From the NCBI RefSeq assembly GCF_001950255.1, contig NZ_BDJK01000006.1, positions 186,001 to 250,000 on the forward strand: a stretch of 64,000 nt of DNA. Direction: 5' to 3'. The position numbers and the translations under genes are program-made. Below are positions 17,341 through 25,963 of this stretch, one piece after another. How positions within the stretch are numbered: position 1 is the first letter of the stretch; the number at the start of each line of letters is the position of its first letter. This DNA is from Carboxydothermus pertinax. Lineage in GTDB: Bacteria; Bacillota; Z-2901; Carboxydothermales; Carboxydothermaceae. Below the pieces are notes generated by a model, which was not told the DNA's origin, did not search any database, and saw only the letters and a list, made by a program, of their open reading frames with translations.

Positions 17341-18711
17341 ATGTACGATGTAGCAATTTTAGGTGGTGGCCCGGGCGGTTATGTTGCGGCGATTCGGGCG
17401 GCGCAGTTGGGGCTAAAAGTTGCAGTAGTGGAAAAAGAGGAGCTTGGAGGTACTTGTTTAAACCGGGGTTGCATTCCCACCAAAGCCTTAGTTTCTGTAG
17501 CCGAGAGGCTTCACCAGTTAAAAACTGCTGATATTATGGGCATTGAAATTACCGGTTATAATTTTGACTTTGAAAAGGTAGCCATAAGAAAAAACCAGGT
17601 AGTGGAGCGTTTGGTAAAGGGTATACACTATTTATTTAAGAAAAATAAAATTACTTTAATTAAAGGTACGGGCAAATTAACCGGTAAAAACGAAATTACT
17701 GTGGAAACTGCTGACGGCGTAGAGAAAGTTGAAGCGAAAAATATCATTCTGGCTACCGGCTCCAGGCCTGCTTTAATTGCGGCTTTGGGGTACGACGGGG
17801 AGCGGGTGATTACCAGCGACGAAGCCTTAAATTTAATCAGGCTTCCCGAAAGTTTGGTAATTATCGGTGGTGGGGTAATTGGCTCCGAGTTTGCCACCAT
17901 TTTTGGGGAGATGGGGGTAAAAGTTACCATAGTTGAGCTTTTGCCATCGATTTTATCCAATACCGATAAGGAAGTGAGCCGTTATTTAACTTCCCTCTTT
18001 AAAAAGCGTGGTATTGGCATTAAAACTAAGGTCGCGGTCAAAGAAGTTAAAAAGGACGAAAAAGTAACAGTAATCATGGAAAACGGGGAAGAGATTTTAA
18101 CTGATATGGTCCTTATTTCCATAGGGAGGGTATTAAATACCAAAAATATCGGCTTGGAAGATGTTGGAGTAGCCCTTGGACCTAAAGGGGAAGTGCTCGT
18201 GGATGAGTACCTTAGGACAAATATTGAAAATATCTACGCCATTGGCGATATCACCAATAAAATGCAACTAGCGCACGTGGCTTCCGCTCAGGGGATTCGG
18301 GTGGTGGAAAACTTAGTTGGGGAGCCAAAACCGATGAGCTACGATGTGGTTCCTGGCTGTATTTTTACTCTTCCAGAAATTGCCATGGTGGGCTTAACCA
18401 CGCAGGAAGCGGAAGAAAAAGGGCTTAAAATTATCACCGGTAAGTTTCCCTTCCAGGCGTCGGGAAAAGCTGTGGCGATGGAGGAAACAGAAGGTTTTAT
18501 TAAAATTGTCGCTGACTATGATACCCATCGAATTTTAGGCGGACATATTGTTGGTCCGCATGCCACTGACCTTATTGGAGAGCTTTTATTAGCAGTCCAG
18601 AAAGGATTGACCTTAGAGGAAGTTGCTCATACCATTCACGCCCACCCGAGCTTGCCGGAGGCAGTGATGGAAGCAGCCGAAGCAGCCTTAAACCGGGCGA
18701 TTCATATTTAA
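17341..18711 (+). CDS. lpdA: Dihydrolipoamide dehydrogenase
   Basis: FAD-dependent oxidation of dihydrolipoamide with NAD+. The 456-residue protein has the N-terminal FAD site GGGPGGYVAAIRAA, the redox disulfide GGTCLNRGCIP (C39 and C44), the NAD site VIIGGGVIGSEFA and the C-terminal HAHPSLPEAVMEAAE with catalytic His and Glu. No 2-oxoacid dehydrogenase or glycine-cleavage genes are adjacent. It may therefore serve another lipoyl complex, or supply electrons to the nearby glutamate synthase in place of the missing GltD; that last idea is only inference from position. GGGGGG at about 17328 is the binding site. Confidence 0.9.
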   Translation: MYDVAILGGGPGGYVAAIRAAQLGLKVAVVEKEELGGTCLNRGCIPTKALVSVAERLHQLKTADIMGIEITGYNFDFEKVAIRKNQVVERLVKGIHYLFKKNKITLIKGTGKLTGKNEITVETADGVEKVEAKNIILATGSRPALIAALGYDGERVITSDEALNLIRLPESLVIIGGGVIGSEFATIFGEMGVKVTIVELLPSILSNTDKEVSRYLTSLFKKRGIGIKTKVAVKEVKKDEKVTVIMENGEEILTDMVLISIGRVLNTKNIGLEDVGVALGPKGEVLVDEYLRTNIENIYAIGDITNKMQLAHVASAQGIRVVENLVGEPKPMSYDVVPGCIFTLPEIAMVGLTTQEAEEKGLKIITGKFPFQASGKAVAMEETEGFIKIVADYDTHRILGGHIVGPHATDLIGELLLAVQKGLTLEEVAHTIHAHPSLPEAVMEAAEAALNRAIHI

Positions 18712-18759
18712 GTAATATAAAAGAACAATAAGATAATTCTGTAGGACGGGAGGTCTTTT

Positions 18760-20055
18760 ATGAAAAAAATTACTGTCTTTTGGGGCTGTCAAATTCCCGG
18801 CCGCCTGACTTTTATGGAAAAAAGTACCCGCCTTGGACTTTTAGCTTTAGGTTATGAAATTCATGATATTCCGGAGTTTGGCTGCTGCCCAGAAAAAAGC
18901 TTGATTAAAAATGAAGATGAAAAGCTCTGGCTGTTAAATGCTGCAAGAAACTTGGCCTTAGCTGAAAAGGCCGGTTATCACCTGGTAGTTGCCTGTAATG
19001 GTTGCTCGTCTACCTTAAAAACTGCCTATGTTAAGTTAAAAGGAAATCCTACCCTTTTAGCGGAAGTAAATGAAAAACTTGCAGAGTTTGGTTTAATGCT
19101 AAAAGGAACGCTAAAAGTTTACCATTTAATTGAGTTTTTAGCCGATGAGGTGGGTCCGGGAAAAATAAAGCAACTGGTGAAAAAGCCCTTGAAAGGACTA
19201 AAAATTGGCGTTCATCCTGGCTGCCACCAGAACCGGCCTTCTCCCGCGGCAGCTTTTGAAGATCCCTTAAATCCAAGAAAATATGATCTTCTGGTGCAGG
19301 CTCTGGGAGCAACCACCCTTGATTACCAGTCTAAATTAATGTGTTGTGGCAATAACCTCACTTTAGCCGGAAAACTGGAGGATGGCTGGCGCATGGCCCG
19401 GACTAAAATCCAGGAGTTAACGAAGCTGGGGGCTGATGCTTTAACGGTCACCTGTCCCGCATGTTTTATGCAGTTTGACCAAAAACAGGCGCTTTTTGCC
19501 CGCCAGGGAGATAATTTAAATCTTCCGGTTTTAACATATATGGAGTTACTGGACCTGGCTTTAGGAATTTTGCCGGAAGAGCTTTTACTAAAGGACCACC
19601 GGGTGGATACCGGAAAGTTTTTGCAAAAAGCGGGGTTAGTACCTTTCTCTTTACCCTTTAACGAGGAAGTACTAAAGCGTTGCCTTACTTGCGGTGCCTG
19701 TGAATACGATTGCCCTTCCGCTCGTACCGGGGTAATGTCACCCCAAGCAGTGCTTAAACGGTTTGTTGGCGGTGACATCGAAGGATTAATAAATTCGCCG
19801 GAAATTTGGGAATGCGTGGAGTGTCATACCTGTCTTGAGTATTGTCCGCAAAAGTTTGGTATGGAAAAGGTTTTTACCTGGTTAAAACACGAAGCCATGG
19901 CCCGGGGGGTATACCCGGATTCTCTAAAAGCTGGTTATGAATCGTTTTTAAAAACCGGGAGGCTTTCTAAAATTGATGACCGGCAGCGGCAAAAACTTGG
20001 CCTTCCGCCCTTATCTTCTGAAGAACCCAAGCTTTATGTAGAAAAATTGCGCTAG
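18760..20055 (+). CDS. Heterodisulfide reductase-like protein, HdrB-HdrC fusion
   Basis: A 431-residue fusion. Residues 1-270 carry two cysteine-rich CCG-type domains of HdrB. The first has WGC, FGCCPE and CNGC; the second has HPGCH, MCCGNN and CPAC, so it keeps the full pattern that binds the unusual [4Fe-4S] cluster. Residues about 300-370 form an HdrC-like domain with CLTCGACEYDCP and CVECHTCLEYCP. Such proteins pass electrons between ferredoxin-like centres and disulfides or quinones. The partner is unknown: no HdrA, MvhD or methylenetetrahydrofolate reductase gene is adjacent. The order B then C matches other fused bacterial Hdr proteins. Confidence 0.82.
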   Translation: MKKITVFWGCQIPGRLTFMEKSTRLGLLALGYEIHDIPEFGCCPEKSLIKNEDEKLWLLNAARNLALAEKAGYHLVVACNGCSSTLKTAYVKLKGNPTLLAEVNEKLAEFGLMLKGTLKVYHLIEFLADEVGPGKIKQLVKKPLKGLKIGVHPGCHQNRPSPAAAFEDPLNPRKYDLLVQALGATTLDYQSKLMCCGNNLTLAGKLEDGWRMARTKIQELTKLGADALTVTCPACFMQFDQKQALFARQGDNLNLPVLTYMELLDLALGILPEELLLKDHRVDTGKFLQKAGLVPFSLPFNEEVLKRCLTCGACEYDCPSARTGVMSPQAVLKRFVGGDIEGLINSPEIWECVECHTCLEYCPQKFGMEKVFTWLKHEAMARGVYPDSLKAGYESFLKTGRLSKIDDRQRQKLGLPPLSSEEPKLYVEKLR

Positions 20056-20058
20056 CCT

Positions 20059-20086
20059 TTGTTTTTCAATCTTTTTGGTGTATAAT
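20059..20086 (+). promoter_or_regulatory. Promoter of the toxin-antitoxin pair
   Basis: TTGTTT (20059-20064) and TATAAT (20081-20086) with 16 bases between them. Confidence 0.65.
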
Positions 20087-20125
20087 ATGAGGGACGGCAT
20101 CACATTTTTAAGGAGGAAGCTTTAA

Positions 20126-20380
20126 GTGGCATCATTAAAAAAAGTCGTGGTGGCTGTGCCTTCAAATCTTTTAGAAGAAGTGGATAAAACTGCTGCCCTG
20201 GAGAAGGTGAGCCGCAGTGAAGTTGTCCGCCAAGCTTTAAGGTTATATTTAGACGAAAAAAAGCGTAAAATGTTAAGAGAAGAGATGATTAAAGGCTATA
20301 AAGAAATGGCCAAAATCAACTTAAACTTAGCCTTGGAAGGGTTTTATTACGAAGAGGACGGTTATATGGAGGTTAAATAA
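20126..20380 (+). CDS. Ribbon-helix-helix antitoxin (MazE/EndoAI type)
   Basis: An 84-residue protein beginning with GTG 20126 behind AAGGAGG. The N-terminal half is a ribbon-helix-helix domain ([19 protein letters not shown]...[14 protein letters not shown]) that should bind the operon's own promoter. The acidic C-terminus (YEEDGYMEV) is the likely toxin-binding tail. Its stop overlaps the toxin start in TAATG, the usual coupling for this pair. Confidence 0.88.
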   Translation: MASLKKVVVAVPSNLLEEVDKTAALEKVSRSEVVRQALRLYLDEKKRKMLREEMIKGYKEMAKINLNLALEGFYYEEDGYMEVK

Positions 20381-20730
20381 TGGAGATCAGGCGGGGGGAT
20401 ATATTTTACGCTAATTTAAGCCCCGTAGTTGGTTCGGAGCAGGGCGGTACCCGCCCGGTGTTAATTTTACAAAATGACATTGGGAATTTGTATAGCCCAA
20501 CCACTATTATTGCTGCTATTACCTCGCAAATTAACAAGGCTAAACTTCCTACCCACGTAGAAATTCCGGCAAAAGAATCGGGTCTGGAAAAGGATTCGGT
20601 AATCTTGCTGGAACAAATAAGAACTATTGATAAAAGCCGCCTGAAAGAAAAAGTGTCATCTTTAAACAAAGAGTTGATGCGTAAAGTAAACCAAGCGCTG
20701 GAAATAAGCCTCGGACTGGTAGAAATTTAA
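20380..20730 (+). CDS. mazF: MazF/EndoA-type mRNA endoribonuclease toxin
   Basis: A 116-residue toxin of the MazF/PemK family, closest in layout to Bacillus EndoA. The start [30 protein letters not shown] holds the conserved Arg and the GG(T/S)RP active-site loop. The segment [20 protein letters not shown] and the Thr-Ile-Asp-Lys stretch near residue 84 are also typical. It cleaves RNA at short sequences when free of its antitoxin. In Firmicutes this pair is often chromosomal and conserved, not a mobile trait. Confidence 0.93.
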   Translation: MEIRRGDIFYANLSPVVGSEQGGTRPVLILQNDIGNLYSPTTIIAAITSQINKAKLPTHVEIPAKESGLEKDSVILLEQIRTIDKSRLKEKVSSLNKELMRKVNQALEISLGLVEI

Positions 20731-20767
20731 CCAAGACACCGGGGCTTTGCTATTTTGGAGGTATTTT

Positions 20768-21433
20768 ATGTATATTGGAATACCGGTTTGGCCCGAGGAC
20801 GGAATCTACAAAATTCGCCAAACCTACATTCAAAAAATAGTTAAGGCTGGAGCCGAGCCTTTTTTTATCCTTCCGGAGCAGGATTTAACAAAAGTATTTA
20901 ATGTAATATCGGGGATTTTAATTCCCGGGGGAGGTGACATTGACCCGGGACTTTTTGGAGAAGAACCACGTCCAGGTATTAGAAACTATATTTGCCAGAA
21001 AGACCAATTTGAAATAAAGCTTATCAAAAAGGCCATATTTTTTTCTTTACCGGTTCTGGGGATTTGCCGGGGAATGCAGTTAATAGGGGTTGCTTTTGGG
21101 GCAGACATGTACCAGGATTTGTTTTCTGAAAAAGCCGGGGTTTTTGCCCATGAGCAGAAAGCTCCAGCCCATGAGACTACCCATTTCGTTACGTTAAATT
21201 CGGAAGGAATCTTAGGGCATATTTTTGCTGTTCCTAAACTAAAAGTCAACAGTTTTCACCATCAGGCTTTAAAAAATCCCGGCCCGGTACTTAAAGTAGA
21301 AGCGGTAGCTTTAGATGGTGTTATCGAAGCGGTAAGCGGACCCAAAATTCTCGGGGTGCAGTGGCATCCGGAACTTTTGGATGGGCACGAAGGAATCTTT
21401 ACTTGGCTTATCGCTGAAGGAAGGAGGGTTTAA
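20768..21433 (+). CDS. Class I glutamine amidotransferase-like hydrolase (peptidase C26, PuuD-like)
   Basis: A 221-residue member of the gamma-glutamyl hydrolase/PuuD family. The nucleophile elbow is GICRGMQLIG, and the catalytic His-Glu pair lies in GVQWHPELLDG. LIPGGGDIDP is the family's substrate-loop signature. The likely reaction is hydrolysis of a gamma-glutamyl bond. ATG 20768 follows TGGAGG by six bases. The next gene begins immediately at the stop codon, which implies a two-gene unit. Confidence 0.85.
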   Translation: MYIGIPVWPEDGIYKIRQTYIQKIVKAGAEPFFILPEQDLTKVFNVISGILIPGGGDIDPGLFGEEPRPGIRNYICQKDQFEIKLIKKAIFFSLPVLGICRGMQLIGVAFGADMYQDLFSEKAGVFAHEQKAPAHETTHFVTLNSEGILGHIFAVPKLKVNSFHHQALKNPGPVLKVEAVALDGVIEAVSGPKILGVQWHPELLDGHEGIFTWLIAEGRRV

Positions 21434-22564
21434 ATGAAGCTTTTGCAAAATGGGGTAATTATCACTGCGACGGGAGAGAAAATAGAAGGTGATATTTTAA
21501 TTGATGAGGAAGGGAAGATAGCTACAATTGGGGTTGGGGGCTTTAATGGAAAAAGGGAAGTAATTGACCTTCAAGGGCAGTACGTTTATCCTGGATTAAT
21601 TGATGCCCATACCCATATTGGCCTTATGGAAGAAGGAATTGCTTTTGAAGGGGAAGATATCAACGAGTATTATGACCCGGTTACCCCCCACGCCCGGGCC
21701 CTGGATGGTATTTATCCTTTTGATGTAGCTTTTACAGAAGCTTATCGAGAGGGGGTATTGGCGGTCGGGGTTTTACCGGGAAGCAGTAACCCTATAGGAG
21801 GGACAGGCTATGCCCTTTCTACCTGGGGCAAGACCGTGGACCAGATGGCTTTCGGCCCTTGTGGGGTGAAGATTGCCTTTGGGGAAAATCCCAAGAAAAA
21901 TTATGCCTACCAAAAAAGGGTTCCCGCTACCCGCATGGGGACGGCGATGTTGATTAGAGAAAATCTCCTCTATGCTAAGGAATATCTTTTAAAGAAAGAA
22001 AAAGGGGATAAGGTAGAGCTTGATTTAAAAAAAGAAGCTCTACTTCCTGTACTGAAACGTCAGATTCCCCTTAGAGCCCATGCCCACCGGGCCGACGATA
22101 TTATGACTGCGGTTCGCATTGCCCGGGAACTTGAGGTGGATTTAGTAATCGAACATTGTACTGAGGGACACCTAATTATCGAAGAATTAAAAGAAGCGGG
22201 AGTACCGCTGGTGGTAGGACCTACCCTTACCGGTCGCTCTAAATACGAATTAAAAGAACTTGGTTGGGAAACTCCCCTAAAGCTTTTTGAAGCGGGCCTA
22301 AAAATAGCTATTATGACTGACCATCCAGTAGTCCCCCTAAAATATTTGCGCCTTTTAGGTTTTCTTTTACAAAATTATGGTTTAAAAGAAAAAGAGATTT
22401 TACCTTTATTTACGAAAAATCCGGCGGAAATATTAAAGATTAATACCTTTGTTGGCGATATAAAAAAAGGTTTATGGGCTAATTTACTAGTAACTGAAAG
22501 ACCGTTGTTTTCTCTGGGTAAAATATCTATGGTGTTTATTAAAGGGGAGAAAATCGTCGGATAA
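21434..22564 (+). CDS. Metal-dependent amidohydrolase (imidazolonepropionase-like)
   Basis: A 376-residue amidohydrolase with the metal motif GLIDAHTHIGLMEEG near residue 56, later His ligands in RAHAHRADDI and VIEHCTEGH, and the last Asp in IMTDHPVVPL. It belongs to the group annotated as imidazolonepropionase-like or dipeptidase-like; the substrate cannot be told. It starts at the stop of the amidotransferase-like gene, with AAGGAGG inside that gene. Confidence 0.85.
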   Translation: MKLLQNGVIITATGEKIEGDILIDEEGKIATIGVGGFNGKREVIDLQGQYVYPGLIDAHTHIGLMEEGIAFEGEDINEYYDPVTPHARALDGIYPFDVAFTEAYREGVLAVGVLPGSSNPIGGTGYALSTWGKTVDQMAFGPCGVKIAFGENPKKNYAYQKRVPATRMGTAMLIRENLLYAKEYLLKKEKGDKVELDLKKEALLPVLKRQIPLRAHAHRADDIMTAVRIARELEVDLVIEHCTEGHLIIEELKEAGVPLVVGPTLTGRSKYELKELGWETPLKLFEAGLKIAIMTDHPVVPLKYLRLLGFLLQNYGLKEKEILPLFTKNPAEILKINTFVGDIKKGLWANLLVTERPLFSLGKISMVFIKGEKIVG

Positions 22565-22599
22565 GGTAGAAAAGGCGCGATAAAATTTTTTTAAAAATA

Positions 22600-22628
22600 A
22601 AAGGATTTTTTTTCTCTCTGGCGAAATA
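22600..22628 (+). promoter_or_regulatory. Sigma-H-like promoter of the Spo0F-like gene
   Basis: AAAGGATTT (22600-22608) matches RnAGGAwWW fully. After 11 bases, GGCGAAATA (22620-22628) matches RnnGAATww with one difference. Spacing and position fit the sigma-H promoter of spo0F in Bacillus. Confidence 0.5.
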
Positions 22629-22672
22629 TTGAATTGAGTGGAAGGAAATGGGGATGATGGGGGGGGAGTCCC

Positions 22673-23065
22673 ATGGAAATTATGCAGGTTTTGGTTGCTG
22701 ATGACCAACCTGGTATCAGGATGCTGTTAAGGATTATTTTAGAACAAATGGGATTTGGGGTGATTGAAGCCAAAAACGGTCAGGAAGCTATAGAAAAAGC
22801 TCTAAATCTTAAACCTGGGTTAATAATTATGGATATGCGGATGCCTTATAAAAGCGGTGATGAAGCTATAAAAGAAATTCATCCTCTCCTTCCTACTACC
22901 GATTTCATTGTAATGACTGCCTATACTGCGCCGGAAGTGTTAGAGAGGATAGACCGGGAAAAAGTTTTTGAGGTTATAGCTAAACCTTTTGACATTGAAG
23001 ATTTTAAATCGGTATTAGAAAAATATCTTAAAGAAAAATTTCCATGGAAATATGCCTACGTATAG
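22673..23065 (+). CDS. spo0F: Spo0F-like single-domain response regulator
   Basis: A 130-residue stand-alone receiver domain with all phosphotransfer residues: the acidic pair in VADDQPGIRMLL, phosphoacceptor Asp in LIIMDMRMP, Thr in VMTAYTA and Lys in AKPFDIEDF. The DDQPGIR and AKPFDI blocks are those of Spo0F, the middle component of the sporulation phosphorelay. A role in sporulation is inferred from these and from the sigma-H-like promoter. A long G run serves as ribosome binding site; ATG 22682 is an alternative start. Confidence 0.8.
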   Translation: MEIMQVLVADDQPGIRMLLRIILEQMGFGVIEAKNGQEAIEKALNLKPGLIIMDMRMPYKSGDEAIKEIHPLLPTTDFIVMTAYTAPEVLERIDREKVFEVIAKPFDIEDFKSVLEKYLKEKFPWKYAYV

Positions 23066-23113
23066 ATTTTTACTAACGCTTTAGGTAAAATGAAAATTAA
23101 GGGGGAGTGGTAA

Positions 23114-23299
23114 GTGGGTGACATTAAATGTTCCAACTGTGAGCTTTGCGGTCGAGAAGTGCCGGCGGATTTAATGTGTACTTTGGTTTTAAACGATGAA
23201 AACAAAGTAGAGAAAGCCTGTTGGTGTATTTGCCCCGAGTGCCGGGAAAAATTTGAAAAAAATATTGCGGAGGTTTATAAGGCATTGATTAGTAAATAA
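23114..23299 (+). CDS. Small cysteine-rich (zinc-ribbon-like) protein, unknown function
   Basis: I do not recognise this 61-residue protein. It has two cysteine groups, CSNCELCG near the start and CWCICPEC in the middle, separated by about 30 residues, which fits a zinc ribbon. The rest is a charged helix. GTG 23114 follows GGGGGAG. It lies between the Spo0F-like gene and a terminator and could be the last gene of that transcript. Confidence 0.7.
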   Translation: MGDIKCSNCELCGREVPADLMCTLVLNDENKVEKACWCICPECREKFEKNIAEVYKALISK

Positions 23300-23302
23300 A
23301 CA

Positions 23303-23328
23303 AACCGGGTTTAGTTCCCGGTTTTTTT
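23303..23328 (+). terminator. Intrinsic terminator
   Basis: AACCGGG (23303-23309) with CCCGGTT (23317-23323), then a T run. Confidence 0.85.
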
Positions 23329-23337
23329 GTTGTTTGG

Positions 23338-23366
23338 TTGATTTACCAAAATATAAAAGCTATAAT
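23338..23366 (+). promoter_or_regulatory. Promoter of the tsaE-tsaB-rimI-tsaD operon
   Basis: TTGATT (23338-23343), 17 bases, TATAAT (23361-23366), placed directly after the upstream terminator. Confidence 0.7.
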
Positions 23367-23399
23367 GTTTTTGAATTATTACAAAAGGGATGGGATTTA

Positions 23400-23861
23400 A
23401 TGTTTTATGTTTTAAGTGATTCACCGGAAAAAACTAAAGAATTAGGAAAATTTTTGGGTCAAAATTTACTTCCCGGTAGTATTGTAATATTAGCCGGAAA
23501 CTTAGGTGCAGGAAAAACTCTCTTGGTATCGGGAATTATTGCCGGGCTTGGGGTTAAACGGGCAGTAAAAAGTCCTACCTTTAATCTTGTTCATACCTAT
23601 CCGGCAGAAAAATTTAATATCAACCATTTTGATTTATACCGCCTAACCGCCGCGGAGTTTTTTGAACTAGGAATGGATGAGTATTTTACCGATAGGGATA
23701 TTAATCTTTTAGAATGGGGAGAAAAAATTGAACCGGAATTAGAAAACGATTATCTTAAAATTACCCTGGAAAATATAGCTGATGAGGTACGGGGAATAAA
23801 AATTGAGGCTTATGGCGAAAGATTTAATGATTTATTGGAGGCGCTAAAAAGATGGAGTTAG
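23400..23861 (+). CDS. tsaE: tRNA t6A biosynthesis ATPase TsaE
   Basis: Small ATPase that works with TsaB and TsaD to make N6-threonylcarbamoyl-adenosine at tRNA position 37. The Walker A is AGNLGAGKTLLV; KSPTFNLVHTY and HFDLYRL are family blocks, and LLEWGEKI contains the conserved Trp and Glu. ATG 23400 follows AAAGGGA and gives 153 aa, the usual size. An ATG-like start at 23334 would overlap the promoter. The end overlaps tsaB by 10 bases. Confidence 0.92.
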   Translation: MFYVLSDSPEKTKELGKFLGQNLLPGSIVILAGNLGAGKTLLVSGIIAGLGVKRAVKSPTFNLVHTYPAEKFNINHFDLYRLTAAEFFELGMDEYFTDRDINLLEWGEKIEPELENDYLKITLENIADEVRGIKIEAYGERFNDLLEALKRWS

Positions 23862-24505
23862 CGGTTATAGCTGTGACCCGCAGTATTTCTCTTGCTTTAC
23901 GCCACAAGGACGAGATTATTTTCGAAATAAATGACCGCTTAAAAGAACCTCATGCGGCAGGTTTAATGCCCTTGATTGATTTTGCTTTAAGAAGGGTTAA
24001 GGGAAAACCTGCGGATCTACAGGCGGTTTATACCGTTTTCGGGCCAGGGTCTTTTACTAGCTTAAGAATAAATCTTGCTACCTGTCTTGGATTGGCTAAA
24101 GCTCTTGGTATTCCCGTTTATGCTACCGATACTTTAAGCCTGATTGCTGCTAACGTTGGAGCCTACCGGGGAGAAGTAATGGTTTTAATGGAGGTTAATC
24201 GCGAAGAGTTATATTATGGTCGTTTTTTAAATGCTCCCAAGCCTGTACCCTTAGAAATGCTTTCAGTTTTAACCTTAGAAGAGGTAAAAGCAAAGCTTGG
24301 CACCTTTTCTGGAATTTTAATAGGGGATGGAGCAAACAAACTGGGAAAAATTCCTGAAAATATAACATTTTTAAAAAATGCTGGCGAACCGCTGGCCCGT
24401 AATTTGTTTGCTTTAGATTTAAAGCCTGTTGACTTTTTAAACCTGAAACCTATTTATTTAAGAAAATCCCAGGCTGAAATAATGCGGGAGATAAGGGGAG
24501 AATAA
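23852..24505 (+). CDS. tsaB: tRNA t6A biosynthesis protein TsaB
   Basis: Non-catalytic partner of TsaD with the ASKHA fold; it dimerises with TsaD in the t6A synthase complex. The 217-residue protein shows VFGPGSFTSLRINLATCLGLAKALGIP, the TsaB signature. The N-terminal strand reads VIAVTRSISLAL in place of the common AIDTS, so the nucleotide-site Asp is absent. It overlaps tsaE, and rimI follows after three bases. Confidence 0.9.
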   Translation: MELAVIAVTRSISLALRHKDEIIFEINDRLKEPHAAGLMPLIDFALRRVKGKPADLQAVYTVFGPGSFTSLRINLATCLGLAKALGIPVYATDTLSLIAANVGAYRGEVMVLMEVNREELYYGRFLNAPKPVPLEMLSVLTLEEVKAKLGTFSGILIGDGANKLGKIPENITFLKNAGEPLARNLFALDLKPVDFLNLKPIYLRKSQAEIMREIRGE

Positions 24506-24508
24506 AAA

Positions 24509-24958
24509 TTGGAGTTAAAGCCGATGAAGATTAAAGATCTCCCTCAGGTCCTGGAAATTGAGAAACTATCTTATTCCAATCCCTGGACAAAAGAAAGTTT
24601 TTTATATGAAATTACCGAAAATCCTTTAGCTACTTATTTGGTAGCAGTAGAGGGGGAAAAGGTTATAGGATACGGTGGTATTTGGGTGGTATTAGATGAA
24701 GCCCATATTACCACTTTAGCGGTACACCCCTTATACCGAAGAAACGGAGTAGGGGCTAGTTTATTAAACGCTTTATTGGAGGTTGCTCGAAATAAAAAGG
24801 TCCGTAATATCATCTTAGAAGTGCGGGTATCAAACCTGCCTGCCCAGCATTTATATCAGAAAACCGGTTTTAAGCCAATAGGCCTTCGAAAGAAATATTA
24901 TACCCGCCCCGAGGAAGATGCAATAGTTATGAGCATTGAATTAAAGGAGGAAATTTAA
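24509..24958 (+). CDS. rimI: Ribosomal-protein-alanine N-acetyltransferase RimI
   Basis: GNAT acetyltransferase of 149 aa that probably acetylates the N-terminal Ala of ribosomal protein S18 or related targets. The acetyl-CoA site is LAVHPLYRRNGVGASLL and the C-terminal EVRVSNLPAQHLYQKTGFK is typical of RimI. The start is TTG 24509, eight bases after GGGGAG. tsaB-rimI-tsaD is a common gene order in Firmicutes. Confidence 0.9.
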   Translation: MELKPMKIKDLPQVLEIEKLSYSNPWTKESFLYEITENPLATYLVAVEGEKVIGYGGIWVVLDEAHITTLAVHPLYRRNGVGASLLNALLEVARNKKVRNIILEVRVSNLPAQHLYQKTGFKPIGLRKKYYTRPEEDAIVMSIELKEEI

Positions 24959-25960
24959 TTGGGTAAGGTTATTTTGGGCATAGAAACGTCCTGCGATGAG
25001 ACGGCAGTAGCTTTGGTAGAAGACGGGAAACATGTTCTAAAATCACTAATTTCTTCCCAAATTGACCTGCACCGTAAGTTTGGTGGTGTGGTGCCGGAAA
25101 TAGCCTCGCGTAAGCACTTAGAAGTTATCTTTCCCCTTTTGGAGGAGCTGTTTTCGGATTTTCCCAAAGAAAAAATAGCGGCAGTGGCGGTTACTTATGG
25201 CCCGGGCCTGGTAGGAGCTCTTCTGGTAGGCCTTTCGGTGGCTAAAAGCCTAAGCTATGCCCTTAATATCCCTTTAATTGGGGTTAACCACATGGAAGGG
25301 CATATCTTTGCTAACTTTTTAGAGGACCCAAATCCAGTTTTCCCGGCATTGGTCCTGGTGGTTTCAGGCGGGCATACCGATTTAATTTTCATGCGCGGTT
25401 TTGGTGATTATGAGCTTTTAGGGGAAACTATTGACGATGCAGCCGGTGAATGCTTTGATAAAGTAGGCCGGGTATTAAATCTACCCTATCCTGCGGGGCC
25501 AATTATTGACCGGTTAAGTAGCAAAGGAAAACCTCTCTATAAGTTTCCAGTAGCTCGCTTAAAAGAAGGAAGCTATAACTTTAGCTTTAGCGGGCTAAAA
25601 ACGGCAGTACGAATTTTTTGCGAAAAAAATCCCCAAGCCCGGGCCGAAGACATTGCTGCATCTTTTCAAGAAGCTTTAGTAAAAGCTTTAGTTGAAAAAA
25701 CCGTGAAAGCCCTAAAAAACTATCAACCGGCTAAGATTTACTTAGCCGGCGGAGTTGCAGCCAATTCAAAGTTAAGAGAAGAGTTTTTAAATCTTGGGAA
25801 AGCTTTTAAAGTTCCGGTTCATTTTCCTTCCCTTCAGTACTGTACCGATAATGCAGCTATGATTGCCGCAGCGGGTTACCACCGCTATCTTTTAGGTAAA
25901 TACGCACCGCTTAATTTAAATGCCTATCCTTCGCTGATGCTCGGAGAAGAAAAGTATTAA
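24959..25960 (+). CDS. tsaD: tRNA N6-adenosine threonylcarbamoyltransferase TsaD
   Basis: Catalytic subunit of t6A synthesis, transferring the threonylcarbamoyl group to A37 of ANN-decoding tRNAs. The protein of 333 aa shows LGIETSCDETAVALV, the metal-binding HMEGH motif, VSGGHTDL, DDAAGECFDKVGR and LAGGVAANSKLR. TTG 24959 starts one base after the rimI stop, with AAGGAGG eight bases upstream. A DnaA-box cluster follows the stop. Confidence 0.96.
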   Translation: MGKVILGIETSCDETAVALVEDGKHVLKSLISSQIDLHRKFGGVVPEIASRKHLEVIFPLLEELFSDFPKEKIAAVAVTYGPGLVGALLVGLSVAKSLSYALNIPLIGVNHMEGHIFANFLEDPNPVFPALVLVVSGGHTDLIFMRGFGDYELLGETIDDAAGECFDKVGRVLNLPYPAGPIIDRLSSKGKPLYKFPVARLKEGSYNFSFSGLKTAVRIFCEKNPQARAEDIAASFQEALVKALVEKTVKALKNYQPAKIYLAGGVAANSKLREEFLNLGKAFKVPVHFPSLQYCTDNAAMIAAAGYHRYLLGKYAPLNLNAYPSLMLGEEKY

Positions 25961-25963
25961 TCC

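Noticed and set aside
20126-20730. Toxin-antitoxin pair as a sign of a mobile island
   Set aside because: No integrase, transposase, repeats or composition change nearby; EndoAI/EndoA pairs are often stable chromosomal genes in Firmicutes.
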